DNA of 45,813 nt from Chloroflexi bacterium GWB2_49_20 (GTDB taxonomy: Bacteria > Chloroflexota > Anaerolineae > Anaerolineales > Villigracilaceae), in assembly GCA_001796335.1 (NCBI GenBank), contig MGMF01000013.1:1-45813 (forward strand), in the 5' to 3' direction. A program made the translations under genes and the position numbers. This document shows, in pieces, positions 8,459 through 17,673 of the stretch; position 1 is the first letter of the stretch, and each line of letters begins with the position of its first letter. The notes beneath the pieces were generated by a model that worked only from the letters and a program-made list of their open reading frames with translations, was not told where the DNA came from and did not search any database.

Positions 8459-9778
8459 ATGTTTAAAATGGCACGAGTTGTAATTCCAACCCTGGTTATC
8501 CTGGTTCTGGCATTATCTGCCTGTCAACCTCAAACTCCAGTAGATGAACCTACTGAAGAAGTCCCAACCCAGGCAGCTACTGAAGCACCCACACAAGCGG
8601 CCACTCTTCCGCCAGAAGCGGATGTTATCCGTATTGGCGGATTTGGTCCATTATCGGCTCCAGGCGCTTACCGCTCCGGCATAGAGATGCAACAAGCAGC
8701 CAAAATGGCTGCGGATGAGATCAATGCAGCCGGGGGTGTGCTGGGTAAGCAGGTGGAATTGATATTTGGTGATACTGAAGGCCTGCCCGAGCGTGGCACT
8801 GCTGTTACTGAGCGGTTGATCACCCAGAACAAGGTAGTAGGCCTGATCGGCGAATACCACAGTGGTGTGGCTTTGACCGAGATGGAAGTGGCTCACAAGT
8901 ACGGTATCCCGGTTGTTTTTTCAGAACCCTGGTCGGATGATGTCACCGGAAGCGGTTATCCTGAAATTTTCCGCATCTCACCCTCGATTGACTATTATTC
9001 GAGCATTGCTTCAAAATACTATGCAGAGGCTGGCTTTAATAAAATTGTATTCATCCAAGAAGACACAGATTACGGTCATTCATCCGGAGATTCCATTACT
9101 GCACAACTAGCAGGTTACGGCATTACCGATGTGCAGAATTTCTATGCTGACCCAGCGACCGAAGATTTTACACCCATTTTGCAACGTATTATGCAGGATC
9201 CTCCGGATCTGCTGGCAAGCGGTGTAACTGGTATGGGCACCTACCGTATGGTTCGCCAGGCCTGTGAGCTTGGCCTGGCACCGACCGCCACTACTGCCAT
9301 ATATGCTGCAGATGCCCAGCTTCCTGAATATTGGGAAAATGTAGGTGATTGCGGACAATATGCTTTATTCACATACGTTGGACTTCCTCCATCACTCTAT
9401 AATGACAAGACACGGGCATTCCTGGACAACTTTGAGGCGCAATATGAAATACGCCCCGGGGCACATGCCATGGAGGCCTATGACTCAATGTACTTGATGG
9501 TGGAAGCGATTCGCACGGCTGGCTCCACTGACCCGGCAGCCATCATCGCAGCCCTGGAAGCCATTGAATACGATGGCGTGTTGGGCAAGATCTGGTTCGA
9601 ATACGGTTCCCAGAACCCCGTTCCCAGTGATGTGCCAGCCTGGATGTGGCACCAGTTCCCAACCCCGAGTGTGTATCTCATGCAGTACACCGAGGTGAAC
9701 CAACCCTTCGAAGAGGCCATTGTTGTCTTCCCGCGTGAAGTCTCAACCGGGCCTCTCTACACAGGTCCACAACCATAG
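8459..9778 (+). CDS. livK: ABC substrate-binding lipoprotein, branched-chain amino acid/amide type
   Basis: Periplasmic-binding-protein family 6 (LivK/AmiC-like), 439 residues. A lipoprotein signal ends in LSAC (Cys21). A Thr/Glu/Pro/Ala-rich tether (to about residue 52) precedes the ligand domain beginning IRIGGFGPLSAPG and containing EMQQAAKMAADEINAAGGVLGKQVELIFGD. AAGG following the helix is typical of this family. AAAGGAG lies close upstream. First gene of the transporter set, followed by a strong hairpin before the permeases, which may let it be made in excess. The family binds amino acids, amides, urea and aromatic compounds, so the ligand is open. Confidence 0.9.
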   Translation: MFKMARVVIPTLVILVLALSACQPQTPVDEPTEEVPTQAATEAPTQAATLPPEADVIRIGGFGPLSAPGAYRSGIEMQQAAKMAADEINAAGGVLGKQVELIFGDTEGLPERGTAVTERLITQNKVVGLIGEYHSGVALTEMEVAHKYGIPVVFSEPWSDDVTGSGYPEIFRISPSIDYYSSIASKYYAEAGFNKIVFIQEDTDYGHSSGDSITAQLAGYGITDVQNFYADPATEDFTPILQRIMQDPPDLLASGVTGMGTYRMVRQACELGLAPTATTAIYAADAQLPEYWENVGDCGQYALFTYVGLPPSLYNDKTRAFLDNFEAQYEIRPGAHAMEAYDSMYLMVEAIRTAGSTDPAAIIAALEAIEYDGVLGKIWFEYGSQNPVPSDVPAWMWHQFPTPSVYLMQYTEVNQPFEEAIVVFPREVSTGPLYTGPQP

Positions 9779-9794
9779 TTTGATAAGAAACATT

Positions 9795-9827
9795 GGGTCT
9801 CCTCGCTCAATCAGAGTGGGGAGACCC
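9795..9827 (+). terminator. Intercistronic hairpin after the binding-protein gene
   Basis: GGGTCTCC (9795-9802) pairs with GGAGACCC (9820-9827), and the inner CGCTC/GAGTG extends the stem. There is no immediate U-tract, so it is more likely an mRNA-stabilising or partial-termination element than a full terminator. Confidence 0.6.
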
Positions 9828-9862
9828 TCAACTCCCATTTTTTGTTATATGGAGAATACAAC

Positions 9863-10756
9863 ATGCAGTATTTTCTCTCCTTGTGCGTAACCGGTTTGGT
9901 TATGGGGGTTATCTATGCATTGATGGCGCTGGGTCTGACCTTGATTTTTTCTATCCTTAAAGTGGTAAATTTCGCCCACGGTGAATTCTACATGCTGGGT
10001 GGTTACACCTCCTATTTCTTGCTCAGTGCTTTTACAGGTCTCCATCCTATATTGGCTGTACTCCTTTCAGGACTGATCGTTGGAGTGATCGGCCTTATAT
10101 TCGAACTTGTCTTTCTGCGTCCGATCCACAAGGGGAAAATTGAACGGCCTTCTGAATATGCTGTCCTGGTCACGGTCGGGTTATCTTTCTTTTTGATATA
10201 CCTCTCACTGGCGCTCGCCGGACCAGTCCCCCATCGCCCAGCCTCCTTTTTAACCGGGACAGTCTCCCTGGGGACGGTGAATGTCAGTGCGGAACGTCTC
10301 ATTGCAGGCGTATTTTCGCTCGTCCTGCTTGGACTGCTCCTATTGGTTATCAATAAAACCTGGGTTGGCAAGGCACTCAGGGCAGTCAGCCAGGATAAAG
10401 ATGCGGCCAGTATTGTTGGCATCAATCCCCTGGCAATGAATTCAATCGCCTTTGCAGTTGGAGCCGGACTGGCAGCCATAGCCGGGGCGCTTCTGGCTCC
10501 CATTTTTTCGGTGACTCCCGATATAGGTGCCGCACCTTCCATACGCTCTTATATAATCATCGTTCTGGGCGGGATGGGTTCAATTCAAGGCAGCATCCTG
10601 GGGGCAGTCTTGATCGGGCTGGTTGAAAGCCTGGGCACTGGTTACTTTCCCGACCCTTCCCGAGCGCTCAATTATAAGATGGTTTTCGGGCTTATTATTT
10701 TTGCATTTGTTCTACTCTTCAGGCCAAGAGGGTTTTTCGGGAGGAAGGAAACATGA
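9863..10756 (+). CDS. livH: ABC permease, LivH type
   Basis: Inner-membrane permease of the hydrophobic amino acid transporter family, 297 residues with about eight hydrophobic segments. It has the characteristic GLTLIFSILKVVNFAHGEFYMLGGY block near the N-terminus and GIN-containing coupling region VSQDKDAASIVGIN that contacts the ATPases. ATG chosen because GGAG lies eight bases before it. Its stop overlaps the livM start. With livM, livG and livF it forms the translocation machinery for the preceding lipoprotein. Confidence 0.92.
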   Translation: MQYFLSLCVTGLVMGVIYALMALGLTLIFSILKVVNFAHGEFYMLGGYTSYFLLSAFTGLHPILAVLLSGLIVGVIGLIFELVFLRPIHKGKIERPSEYAVLVTVGLSFFLIYLSLALAGPVPHRPASFLTGTVSLGTVNVSAERLIAGVFSLVLLGLLLLVINKTWVGKALRAVSQDKDAASIVGINPLAMNSIAFAVGAGLAAIAGALLAPIFSVTPDIGAAPSIRSYIIIVLGGMGSIQGSILGAVLIGLVESLGTGYFPDPSRALNYKMVFGLIIFAFVLLFRPRGFFGRKET

Positions 10757-11751
10757 CATCCACCCTTGCACATCTTTTCCACAACCGTATAAAGTGGTTG
10801 GTTATTCTGGTGACGCTGGCAGCCACCATCGCAATTCCCTTCTATTTACAAAAAGTTTCACCCTACTGGCTGCATGTGTTGATCGTTGCCTATTTTTATG
10901 CTCTCCTGGCTTCCAGTTGGTCGTTACTGGCTGGAATCGCAGGTCAATTTTCCTTCGGGCACATGGCATTCATGGCAATCGGTGGTTACACTTCCGGTTT
11001 GCTTGGAAAATACCTGGATTTTCCCCCGCTGCTTGGCATACCCCTGGGGACCCTGGCAGCCGGCCTGGCGGGCCTGGCAATTGGGGCTCTGTGCCTGCGA
11101 TTCAAAGCTTCCTACCTAGCATTGTTCACAATTGCCTTTTCCGAAATCATGCGCATATTGATACGCGGGGAATACGATATCACGCGTGGGGACCAGGGTT
11201 TGCACCTCGAACCGCTGTTTGGTGAAACCATATCCAAACTTCCTTATTACTTTACCATGCTGGCTGTCCTTGTACTAGGATTACTTTTTATGTACTGGTT
11301 GTCTAATTCCCGCATTGGGTTATTCCTGAGAGCCCTTCGTGAGGACGAAGAAGCCGCGGCTGCCAGGGGTGTCGATGTAGTGCGCTATAAGACTATGGCT
11401 TTTGTGATAACCAGCCTGCTGGCCGGGCTGGCGGGTGGATTCTTTGCACATTATATTGGGATCATTACCCCTAATATTTTTGTCCTACCACAAATGGGAC
11501 TGGTTATTGCCATGGCGATTATCGGGGGAGTGGAAAGCCTGATAGCCGCTGCAATCGGCGGAATAATCATACAAGTCAGTCTGGAGGCATTGCGCGATTT
11601 TGGAGCCTGGCGTATGGTGATCTTTGGAGCGCTGCTGATTATCACATTGCGCTTCACACGGAATGGACTGATCGCTCCCATCTTTCAGCGCATACTCGGC
11701 CAGGGGCCTCGAGCGGAGCGGCGAAAGGAGGGGACCACCGATGGAGTTTGA
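10753..11751 (+). CDS. livM: ABC permease, LivM type
   Basis: Second permease, 332 residues, multiple hydrophobic segments, with SLLAGIAGQFSFGHMAFMAIGGY near the N-terminus and coupling region LREDEEAAAARGVDVVRYKT. Starts in a four-base ATGA overlap with livH and overlaps livG by 11 bases, so the set is translationally coupled. The tail after about residue 310 is basic and cytoplasmic. Complete, with no irregularity. Confidence 0.92.
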   Translation: MTSTLAHLFHNRIKWLVILVTLAATIAIPFYLQKVSPYWLHVLIVAYFYALLASSWSLLAGIAGQFSFGHMAFMAIGGYTSGLLGKYLDFPPLLGIPLGTLAAGLAGLAIGALCLRFKASYLALFTIAFSEIMRILIRGEYDITRGDQGLHLEPLFGETISKLPYYFTMLAVLVLGLLFMYWLSNSRIGLFLRALREDEEAAAARGVDVVRYKTMAFVITSLLAGLAGGFFAHYIGIITPNIFVLPQMGLVIAMAIIGGVESLIAAAIGGIIIQVSLEALRDFGAWRMVIFGALLIITLRFTRNGLIAPIFQRILGQGPRAERRKEGTTDGV

Positions 11752-12469
11752 AATTTCAAACTTAAAGAAACACTTTGGTGGTATTCAAGCCCTGGACGGT
11801 GTATCATTAAATTTCAGCGGGAATCTAATCATTGGCTTAATTGGCCCGAATGGTTCAGGAAAATCAACGCTGGTGAATACCATCGGCGGAATCTATGAGC
11901 CGGACGGAGGTACGATCACATTCAACGGTAAAAGAATAGATCACCTCAAACCAAACCAGGTGGTTCAGCATGGGATTGGCCGTACATTCCAGGTGACGCG
12001 TGCATTTCGACGGATGACCGTGATGGAAAACCTGCTGGTGCCAGCGTTGGCACTTTACCCCGAAAAAGGTCGCAAGACCTGGGAAGCACGCTCCCGCGAG
12101 GTTCTCGATTTTTTGACCATGGATCATTTGCGCAACGATTATGCCCGTAGTTTATCAGGCGGTCAGCAGAAATTGCTCGAATTGGGGCAATTGATGATGA
12201 CGGATACCCAACTTCTCTTGTTGGATGAGCCTTTTGCAGGTGTACACCCAAAATTGATGGAATCAATATTTGAATACATCCAGACTCTTTACGCCCAAGG
12301 CAAATCATTTCTCATCATCAGTCATGACATGAATTCAATTTTTACACTCAGCCACCGCCTGATCGTACTCAATTATGGCAAACTTATCGCTGATGGGGAT
12401 CCACAAGTGGTAAAGTATGATGAGAAGGTCATCGAGGCCTATCTGGGAGAGGAGTTGCAGGATGCTTGA
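11741..12469 (+). CDS. livG: ABC ATPase, LivG type
   Basis: Energises the LivHM permease. 242 residues with Walker A GPNGSGKST (about 34-42), signature LSGGQQKLLELG, Walker B LLLLDEPFAG and the switch His in ISHDM. The LivG-specific insertion and C-terminal EAYLGEE motif are present. A good AAGGAGG site sits inside the end of livM. Overlaps livF by eight bases. Confidence 0.93.
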   Translation: MEFEISNLKKHFGGIQALDGVSLNFSGNLIIGLIGPNGSGKSTLVNTIGGIYEPDGGTITFNGKRIDHLKPNQVVQHGIGRTFQVTRAFRRMTVMENLLVPALALYPEKGRKTWEARSREVLDFLTMDHLRNDYARSLSGGQQKLLELGQLMMTDTQLLLLDEPFAGVHPKLMESIFEYIQTLYAQGKSFLIISHDMNSIFTLSHRLIVLNYGKLIADGDPQVVKYDEKVIEAYLGEELQDA

Positions 12470-13160
12470 GATCCAGGATCTGCACGTAGGGTATTACCGG
12501 GATTTGAACATCTTGCAGGGTGTTTCTTTACATGCCCGCAAGGGACAGATCACGGCTGTGTTGGGCCCCAATGGGGTTGGTAAATCCACTCTACTGAAGA
12601 CTGTTTTTGGATTTATCAAACCGCAACGGGGTGTAATCTCCTTCGCCGGGCAAGATATCGCGGGTACTCCATCACACAATCTTGTCCAACTGGGAATTTC
12701 ATATATTCCCCAGCGCCAGAGTGTATTCCCGCAAATGACCGTTGAAGAGAATCTGGAACTGGGCGCCTGGTCATTTCGCAGTGACAAAGCTCGTATCCAG
12801 GAACGCATCGAAGCCAATTACAAACGTTTTCCGGTCCTGCGGGATCGGCGGCGTTCCCCGGCCGGTGAGTTATCCGGGGGGACCCAACGCATGGTGGAAA
12901 TCGGGCGTATCTTAATGGCAGATCCCAAACTGATCCTGGTGGATGAGCCCACTGCTGGTCTGGCGATCCGTCTTGAGAAGGAAATATATGATTTACTCGT
13001 CCAACTTAAAGAAGAAGGCGTTACCCTCCTGCTCGTAGATCAGAATATTCGTCAGGCAATTAACATTGCAGACTATGTTTATGTTCTGGAATTGGGTCGC
13101 AACCGGTTGGACGGCCCACGCAACCAGTTTGAGGATTTTAAAAAAGCCCTGTGGTTGTGA
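12462..13160 (+). CDS. livF: ABC ATPase, LivF type
   Basis: Second ATPase of the importer, 232 residues. Walker A GPNGVGKST, signature LSGGTQRMVEIG, Walker B LILVDEPTAG; the usual switch-histidine position reads VDQNI, with Gln, normal for LivF proteins. Start MLEIQDLHVGYY was chosen from family alignment and from AGGAG seven bases upstream; a longer in-frame version would run back through livG. Last gene of the transporter set. Confidence 0.93.
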   Translation: MLEIQDLHVGYYRDLNILQGVSLHARKGQITAVLGPNGVGKSTLLKTVFGFIKPQRGVISFAGQDIAGTPSHNLVQLGISYIPQRQSVFPQMTVEENLELGAWSFRSDKARIQERIEANYKRFPVLRDRRRSPAGELSGGTQRMVEIGRILMADPKLILVDEPTAGLAIRLEKEIYDLLVQLKEEGVTLLLVDQNIRQAINIADYVYVLELGRNRLDGPRNQFEDFKKALWL

Positions 13161-13300
13161 CAATAAATACCTGCAATTGATAAGATCAATGGATTGGGTG
13201 TGATTGTTAAGAGTGAATACTTATTAATAGTACACATCTTCCCATTTTTATTGCTTATTAAAGAGGTTCTTTGGGAATTAGCGTGGTGAGGTAGGAAACA

Positions 13301-13337
13301 GGGGGTGTTGGGCGGGCTTTGCCCGCCCAACACCCCC
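13301..13337. repeat. Perfect 17-bp inverted repeat, GC-rich
   Basis: A 17-base arm beginning GGGGGTGTTGGG (13301-13317) is followed by TTT and its exact complement (13321-13337). No U-tract follows, so it is not a classical terminator. It sits in the 258-base gap between the importer and the hydrolase genes and could be an RNA-processing or dispersed palindromic element. Confidence 0.7.
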
Positions 13338-13418
13338 ATATCTTCACGTATTTCACGGAGATTTCCAAAGACCCATAAAAGATCATAATATCATTCTGAG
13401 AAATTTCAGGAGACTATA

Positions 13419-15032
13419 ATGAATGTTGATATGATTTTATGGAACGGTCAAATTTTCACCGTTGACCCATCATTACCATGGGCTGAAGCAATTGCCTGTG
13501 GTAATGGACGGATCATGGCTGTTGGTAAATTTGAAGAGCTAAAAATGCTGGCGGGGCCGGATACAAAATTCATCAATGCCAACGGCCGTTTAGTTTTGCC
13601 TGGTTTAATCGATGCCCATATTCATTTCTTATGGTATGTCCTCCGACAACATAACAATCAGATAGATCTTTATGAAGTAAGTGATGTTGATGAAATTAGG
13701 CAGCGGATTGGACAGGCAGTTCAACATTATGGGAAACAGCAATGGTTGCACGGATGGGGCTGGGACGAAACGCATTGGAAGGAAAAACCCTCTTTAAATT
13801 TATTGGATGATATCTCACCTCATACACCCCTTATTCTTCACCGGGCAGATCTGCATACCGTTTGGGTCAACACCGCTGCATTGAAAATAGCTGGCATCAC
13901 TAACGATACCCCCGACCCGGATGGAGGCCGTTTTGGCCGCGATAAAATGGGCAGGCTGACCGGTGTGCTGCACGAATGGGCTGCCATTGAAAAGGTTGAG
14001 CAACATATTCCCGGATATGATGCTCAAACCCTTCAGGACTGGTTGAAGGATGCGATTGCCAATGCAAATAAACTAGGCTTAACCAGTATTCACGATATAC
14101 GCTTACAGCGGGAGGGACCTCAAAGTTTGCGCTTGTTCAATGATCTAAACCAACAAGGTGAGCTAAATCTACGCACCCATATGAACGTTGCTGCCGAATT
14201 CTTGAAAGAGGCCGTCGAGCTAGGGATTAGCCCGGGTTTCGGTGATGAGCGTTTATGGATCGGCCAGGTAAAAGTGTTTGCAGATGGTTCCATGGGAGGC
14301 AAAACTGCCCATATGTTGGAATCATTTGAGAATGAATCGGACAAATTTGGCATACCGGTCACATCGCCCGAATCCATGCTGGAATTGGGGATGATAGCCA
14401 GGCGGGCTGGTTTCTCTCTTTCAGTTCATGCAATCGGCGACCGCGCTGTAAGGACTGTGATTGATGTTCTGAATGAAATCCCTCCACATGAAGCCTCCAA
14501 TGTTGCAGCATTACCACACAGGATTGAGCATGTGCAATTGATCCACCCGGATGACCTGCCTCGTCTGAGCCAGAACAATATAATTGCATCCGTTCAGCCT
14601 GTGCATATCATGTCAGATTGGAAAACGGCCGATCGAGTCTGGGGATCCAGAGCGCGGCATGCATATGCATTCCGCTCCATGCTGAATCATCATACAGTCT
14701 TGGCTTTTGGATCAGATGCTCCCTTTGCGGCTTTAAACCCGATGCTGGGAATTTATGCTGCAGTAACCCGCTGCGATGATCGCAGGGAACCAGAAGGCGG
14801 GTGGGTTCCAGAAGAAAAATTGAGTGTGGAAGAAACGATTCATGGTTATACCATGGGTGCAGCCTGCGCGTCGGGAAAGCAATCCTTGCAGGGTTCGATC
14901 AGCCCGGGAAAATGGGCTGATTTTATAGTTCTGGATAGAAATATCTTTGAGATCGATCCAATGGAGATCCCGGAAACCAAAGTCCTGATGACGGTTTTAG
15001 ATGGCCAGGTGGTTTTCGAATCCGCAGTCTGA
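13419..15032 (+). CDS. YtcJ-like metal-dependent amidohydrolase (copy 1)
   Basis: Amidohydrolase_3 family, 537 residues, cytoplasmic. Metal ligands can be placed: H67-x-H69 in LPGLIDAHIHF, Lys285 in VKVFADGSMGG (carboxylated lysine position), His337 in SVHAIGDRA, His371 in PHRIEHVQ and Asp433 in FGSDAPFAALNP. The family includes N-substituted formamide deformylase and other hydrolases of exocyclic C-N bonds; the substrate here is unknown. AGGAG lies six bases before the ATG. It shares family and gene order with a second amidohydrolase further on, with a CE4 protein between them. Probably acts on the compound brought in by the upstream importer. Confidence 0.88.
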   Translation: MNVDMILWNGQIFTVDPSLPWAEAIACGNGRIMAVGKFEELKMLAGPDTKFINANGRLVLPGLIDAHIHFLWYVLRQHNNQIDLYEVSDVDEIRQRIGQAVQHYGKQQWLHGWGWDETHWKEKPSLNLLDDISPHTPLILHRADLHTVWVNTAALKIAGITNDTPDPDGGRFGRDKMGRLTGVLHEWAAIEKVEQHIPGYDAQTLQDWLKDAIANANKLGLTSIHDIRLQREGPQSLRLFNDLNQQGELNLRTHMNVAAEFLKEAVELGISPGFGDERLWIGQVKVFADGSMGGKTAHMLESFENESDKFGIPVTSPESMLELGMIARRAGFSLSVHAIGDRAVRTVIDVLNEIPPHEASNVAALPHRIEHVQLIHPDDLPRLSQNNIIASVQPVHIMSDWKTADRVWGSRARHAYAFRSMLNHHTVLAFGSDAPFAALNPMLGIYAAVTRCDDRREPEGGWVPEEKLSVEETIHGYTMGAACASGKQSLQGSISPGKWADFIVLDRNIFEIDPMEIPETKVLMTVLDGQVVFESAV

Positions 15033-15116
15033 GTAGCTGATCCCATCTAGCCTGTTCATGGATTGGTTTCTTTTCCGTGTTTTACTGATATGCTCTAAAA
15101 ATATATTCATGGGAGA

Positions 15117-15992
15117 ATGGTAGCATGGTGTACCTTCATGCAACCTAAGCCACAAAACATGACTTATGCTGTCTGCCTGACATTTGATTTTGATGCCTTG
15201 AGTGTTTGGTTGAGTAGTGATATTCAAGTCACCCCGGCGCGGCTTTCACGGGGGGAATATGGCGCGAACGTGGGTGTGCCCCGGATCCTTGAATTACTGC
15301 GCAGCTACCAGATCAAGAGCACTTTTTTTGTTCCCGGCCATTCTGCAGAATCCTTTCCGAAGTGTGTGGAAGATATATTAAATGATGGACACGAAATAGC
15401 TAATCATGGTTACGCTCATGAAGACGTCAGTATGCAATCACCTGATGAAGAACGACGGAGCCTGGAAAAAGGACAGGAAATATTAAGAAAATTCATCGGG
15501 ACACATCCAACCGGATATCGATCACCGTCCTGGGATTATTCGGATGTGACCCTTCCCCTGTTGCTGGAATTTGGGTTTCAGTATGATTCAAGCCTGTTTG
15601 CCGGTGATTACCATCCATATCACCCGCGAATGGGTGACCAGGTAAGTAAAGAAGAACCTCTGAAACCTGGTTTGGAAACTGGTCTCTGGGAATTCCCCGT
15701 AGATTTTGGCCTGGATGATTGGCCGCATTTCACTTTCGATTTTTCAAGACCCAGATCGGGCTTATCTGCCCCGTCTAAAGTATTGGAAATTTGGAAAGGC
15801 GATTTTGATTACCTGCTTAAAAATGAAAAGAGTGGAGTGTTCACACTTACCATGCATCCTCAAGTTATCGGGCGTGGTCATCGCATGACAATGCTCGAGC
15901 AATTTATTCAATATGTCACCTCCACCGGTTTGGCGCACTTTGCACGAATGGGTGATATTACCAACCAATTATTGGCTGGTACAATTTATTAG
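15117..15992 (+). CDS. CE4 polysaccharide deacetylase-like hydrolase, HpPgdA/imidase-like group
   Basis: NodB-fold hydrolase of about 291 residues without signal peptide or TM, so likely cytoplasmic. Motif 1 is TFDFDA (catalytic Asp then metal Asp, in the D-x-D form of the HpPgdA/PuuE-like branch), motif 2 is NHGYAHE with metal histidines H-x3-H. SRGEYGANVGVPRIL, a block seen in this branch, precedes STFFVPGH. Cytoplasmic members of this branch act on small amides or cyclic imides rather than glycans (family knowledge), which suits its position between two amidohydrolases. The start is uncertain: ATG 15117, 15138 or 15159; the last gives MTYAVCLTFDFD, closest to the family. Confidence 0.82.
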   Translation: MVAWCTFMQPKPQNMTYAVCLTFDFDALSVWLSSDIQVTPARLSRGEYGANVGVPRILELLRSYQIKSTFFVPGHSAESFPKCVEDILNDGHEIANHGYAHEDVSMQSPDEERRSLEKGQEILRKFIGTHPTGYRSPSWDYSDVTLPLLLEFGFQYDSSLFAGDYHPYHPRMGDQVSKEEPLKPGLETGLWEFPVDFGLDDWPHFTFDFSRPRSGLSAPSKVLEIWKGDFDYLLKNEKSGVFTLTMHPQVIGRGHRMTMLEQFIQYVTSTGLAHFARMGDITNQLLAGTIY

Positions 15993-16012
15993 AAAAGGAA
16001 AATAAAAAACTT

Positions 16013-17614
16013 ATGCCCGCTAAAATTCTCTATAATGGCAAGATCCACACACAAGACCCACATCTTCCCCATGCCACTGCGGTTGCGATACAAGGCAAGC
16101 GTATCCTGGCCGTTGGAAGTGACCAGGATGTGCGCGCCCTTGCAAGCTCGAAGACTGTTGAGATGAACCTGGGTGGTCGCCTGGTTTTGCCAGGATTGAC
16201 TGATTCCCACTTTCATTTCATAGACTGGGTGCATTCACTTCAGCAATTGGAACTATCCGGAGCCGCCTCACTGGAAGATGTCCGAGAACAAGTCGCCGGG
16301 GCGGTTAAAAAAATGCCTGCCGAAAAATGGATTCGTGGTTATTCGTGGAATGAGATCCGTTGGCCTGAACCACGCCTGATGACGCGAGCTGACCTAGATG
16401 ACCTTTCTCCTGCTCACCCTGTTATCCTTTGGAGGAGCGATAAACACCTGGCTGTAGTTAATTCCCTTGCATTAAAAATGGCAAATATCTCCTCTGAAAC
16501 GCCGGATCCTGAGCGGGGTGTTATTGATAGAGATGCTTATGGGCAACCGACAGGGATTCTTAGGGAACTGGCAATGAAACTGGTGCGGGATGTTATTCCT
16601 CCCTTCACTGAGGCAGAAAATCGGGCAGCTGTCAGGGATGCCCTGCCTCGTTTACACCGCCTGGGTTTGACCGGCGTGCATGATTTTCGCATGATGGCTG
16701 AAGAAACAGCCCCGGTTCTTCGTGCATATCATCAATTGCAGGAGGAAGGTGATTTTGCCATCCGGATGTGGATGCTCTTACCCGGAGAAAAACTGGAGCA
16801 AGCTATTTCCATGGGGTTACGCACAGGTTTTGGTAATGACAGCCTGCGCATTGGGCATGTGAAATATTTTTCGGATGGAGGTCAGGGGGCACGCACTGCC
16901 TGGATGCTGGAGGGATATGAAGATACCCACACCTTTGGCATGCCGATTACAACGATGGAAGAACTTGCTGCAGTCATCCAGCGTGCTCATGCTGCTGGAT
17001 TGGCAGTCGCTGTTCACGCCATAGGAGACCGGGCAAATCGTGAGTTGATAACTGTTTTTGAGAAAGTGAAAACACAGAAAAATGAATTTTCACCGATTGC
17101 CCCCCACCGCATTGAGCATGTCCAAAATATTCGCCCTGAGGATGTAAAACGCCTGGCAAAGCTTGGGGTGGTTGCTTCTGTCCAGCCTCTTCATGTACCT
17201 GATGATTATCCGATGGTAGATACATCTGTTGGGCCACGCGCCCGATTTGCCTATCCATTCCGGGATATGCTGGATGCCCGTGTACCCATCGCATGTGGTT
17301 CTGATTGTCCGGTGGCAAACCCGAATCCATTATGGGGCATCCACGCTGCGGTTACACGCCAGATGCGTAATGGCACTCCAGTAAGTGGATGGTATCCTGA
17401 TCAGTGTATCAGCGTTGCTGAAGTGGTCAGGGGTTATACAATGGGGGCTGCTGAAGCTACCGGGCGCCAGGCAGATCTTGGCAGCATCTCCGAGGCAAAA
17501 CTGGCAGACCTGGTGGTATTGGACCGTGACATTTATTCAATTGATCCTGCGGAAATTGCTGAAGTTCAGGTAGATATTACATTCTTAGATGGAGATATTA
17601 TCTACCAAAAATAG
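16013..17614 (+). CDS. YtcJ-like metal-dependent amidohydrolase (copy 2)
   Basis: Paralogue of the upstream amidohydrolase, 533 residues, same domain plan. Ligands visible: H66-x-H68 in LTDSHFHF, Lys in VKYFSDGGQGAR, His in AVHAIGDRA, His in PHRIEHVQ and Asp in CGSDCPVANPNP. The two copies diverge through much of their length, so this is an old duplication with possibly different substrates, for instance consecutive steps of one pathway. AAGGAAA lies about 14 bases before the ATG. Only 20 bases after the CE4 gene and 59 before acsA, consistent with one transcript. Confidence 0.88.
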   Translation: MPAKILYNGKIHTQDPHLPHATAVAIQGKRILAVGSDQDVRALASSKTVEMNLGGRLVLPGLTDSHFHFIDWVHSLQQLELSGAASLEDVREQVAGAVKKMPAEKWIRGYSWNEIRWPEPRLMTRADLDDLSPAHPVILWRSDKHLAVVNSLALKMANISSETPDPERGVIDRDAYGQPTGILRELAMKLVRDVIPPFTEAENRAAVRDALPRLHRLGLTGVHDFRMMAEETAPVLRAYHQLQEEGDFAIRMWMLLPGEKLEQAISMGLRTGFGNDSLRIGHVKYFSDGGQGARTAWMLEGYEDTHTFGMPITTMEELAAVIQRAHAAGLAVAVHAIGDRANRELITVFEKVKTQKNEFSPIAPHRIEHVQNIRPEDVKRLAKLGVVASVQPLHVPDDYPMVDTSVGPRARFAYPFRDMLDARVPIACGSDCPVANPNPLWGIHAAVTRQMRNGTPVSGWYPDQCISVAEVVRGYTMGAAEATGRQADLGSISEAKLADLVVLDRDIYSIDPAEIAEVQVDITFLDGDIIYQK

Positions 17615-17673
17615 CGCATCCCCAGGCAGGATAGGGGTGTTTTAACCATATAACTAATTCCAGGAGGTACATC

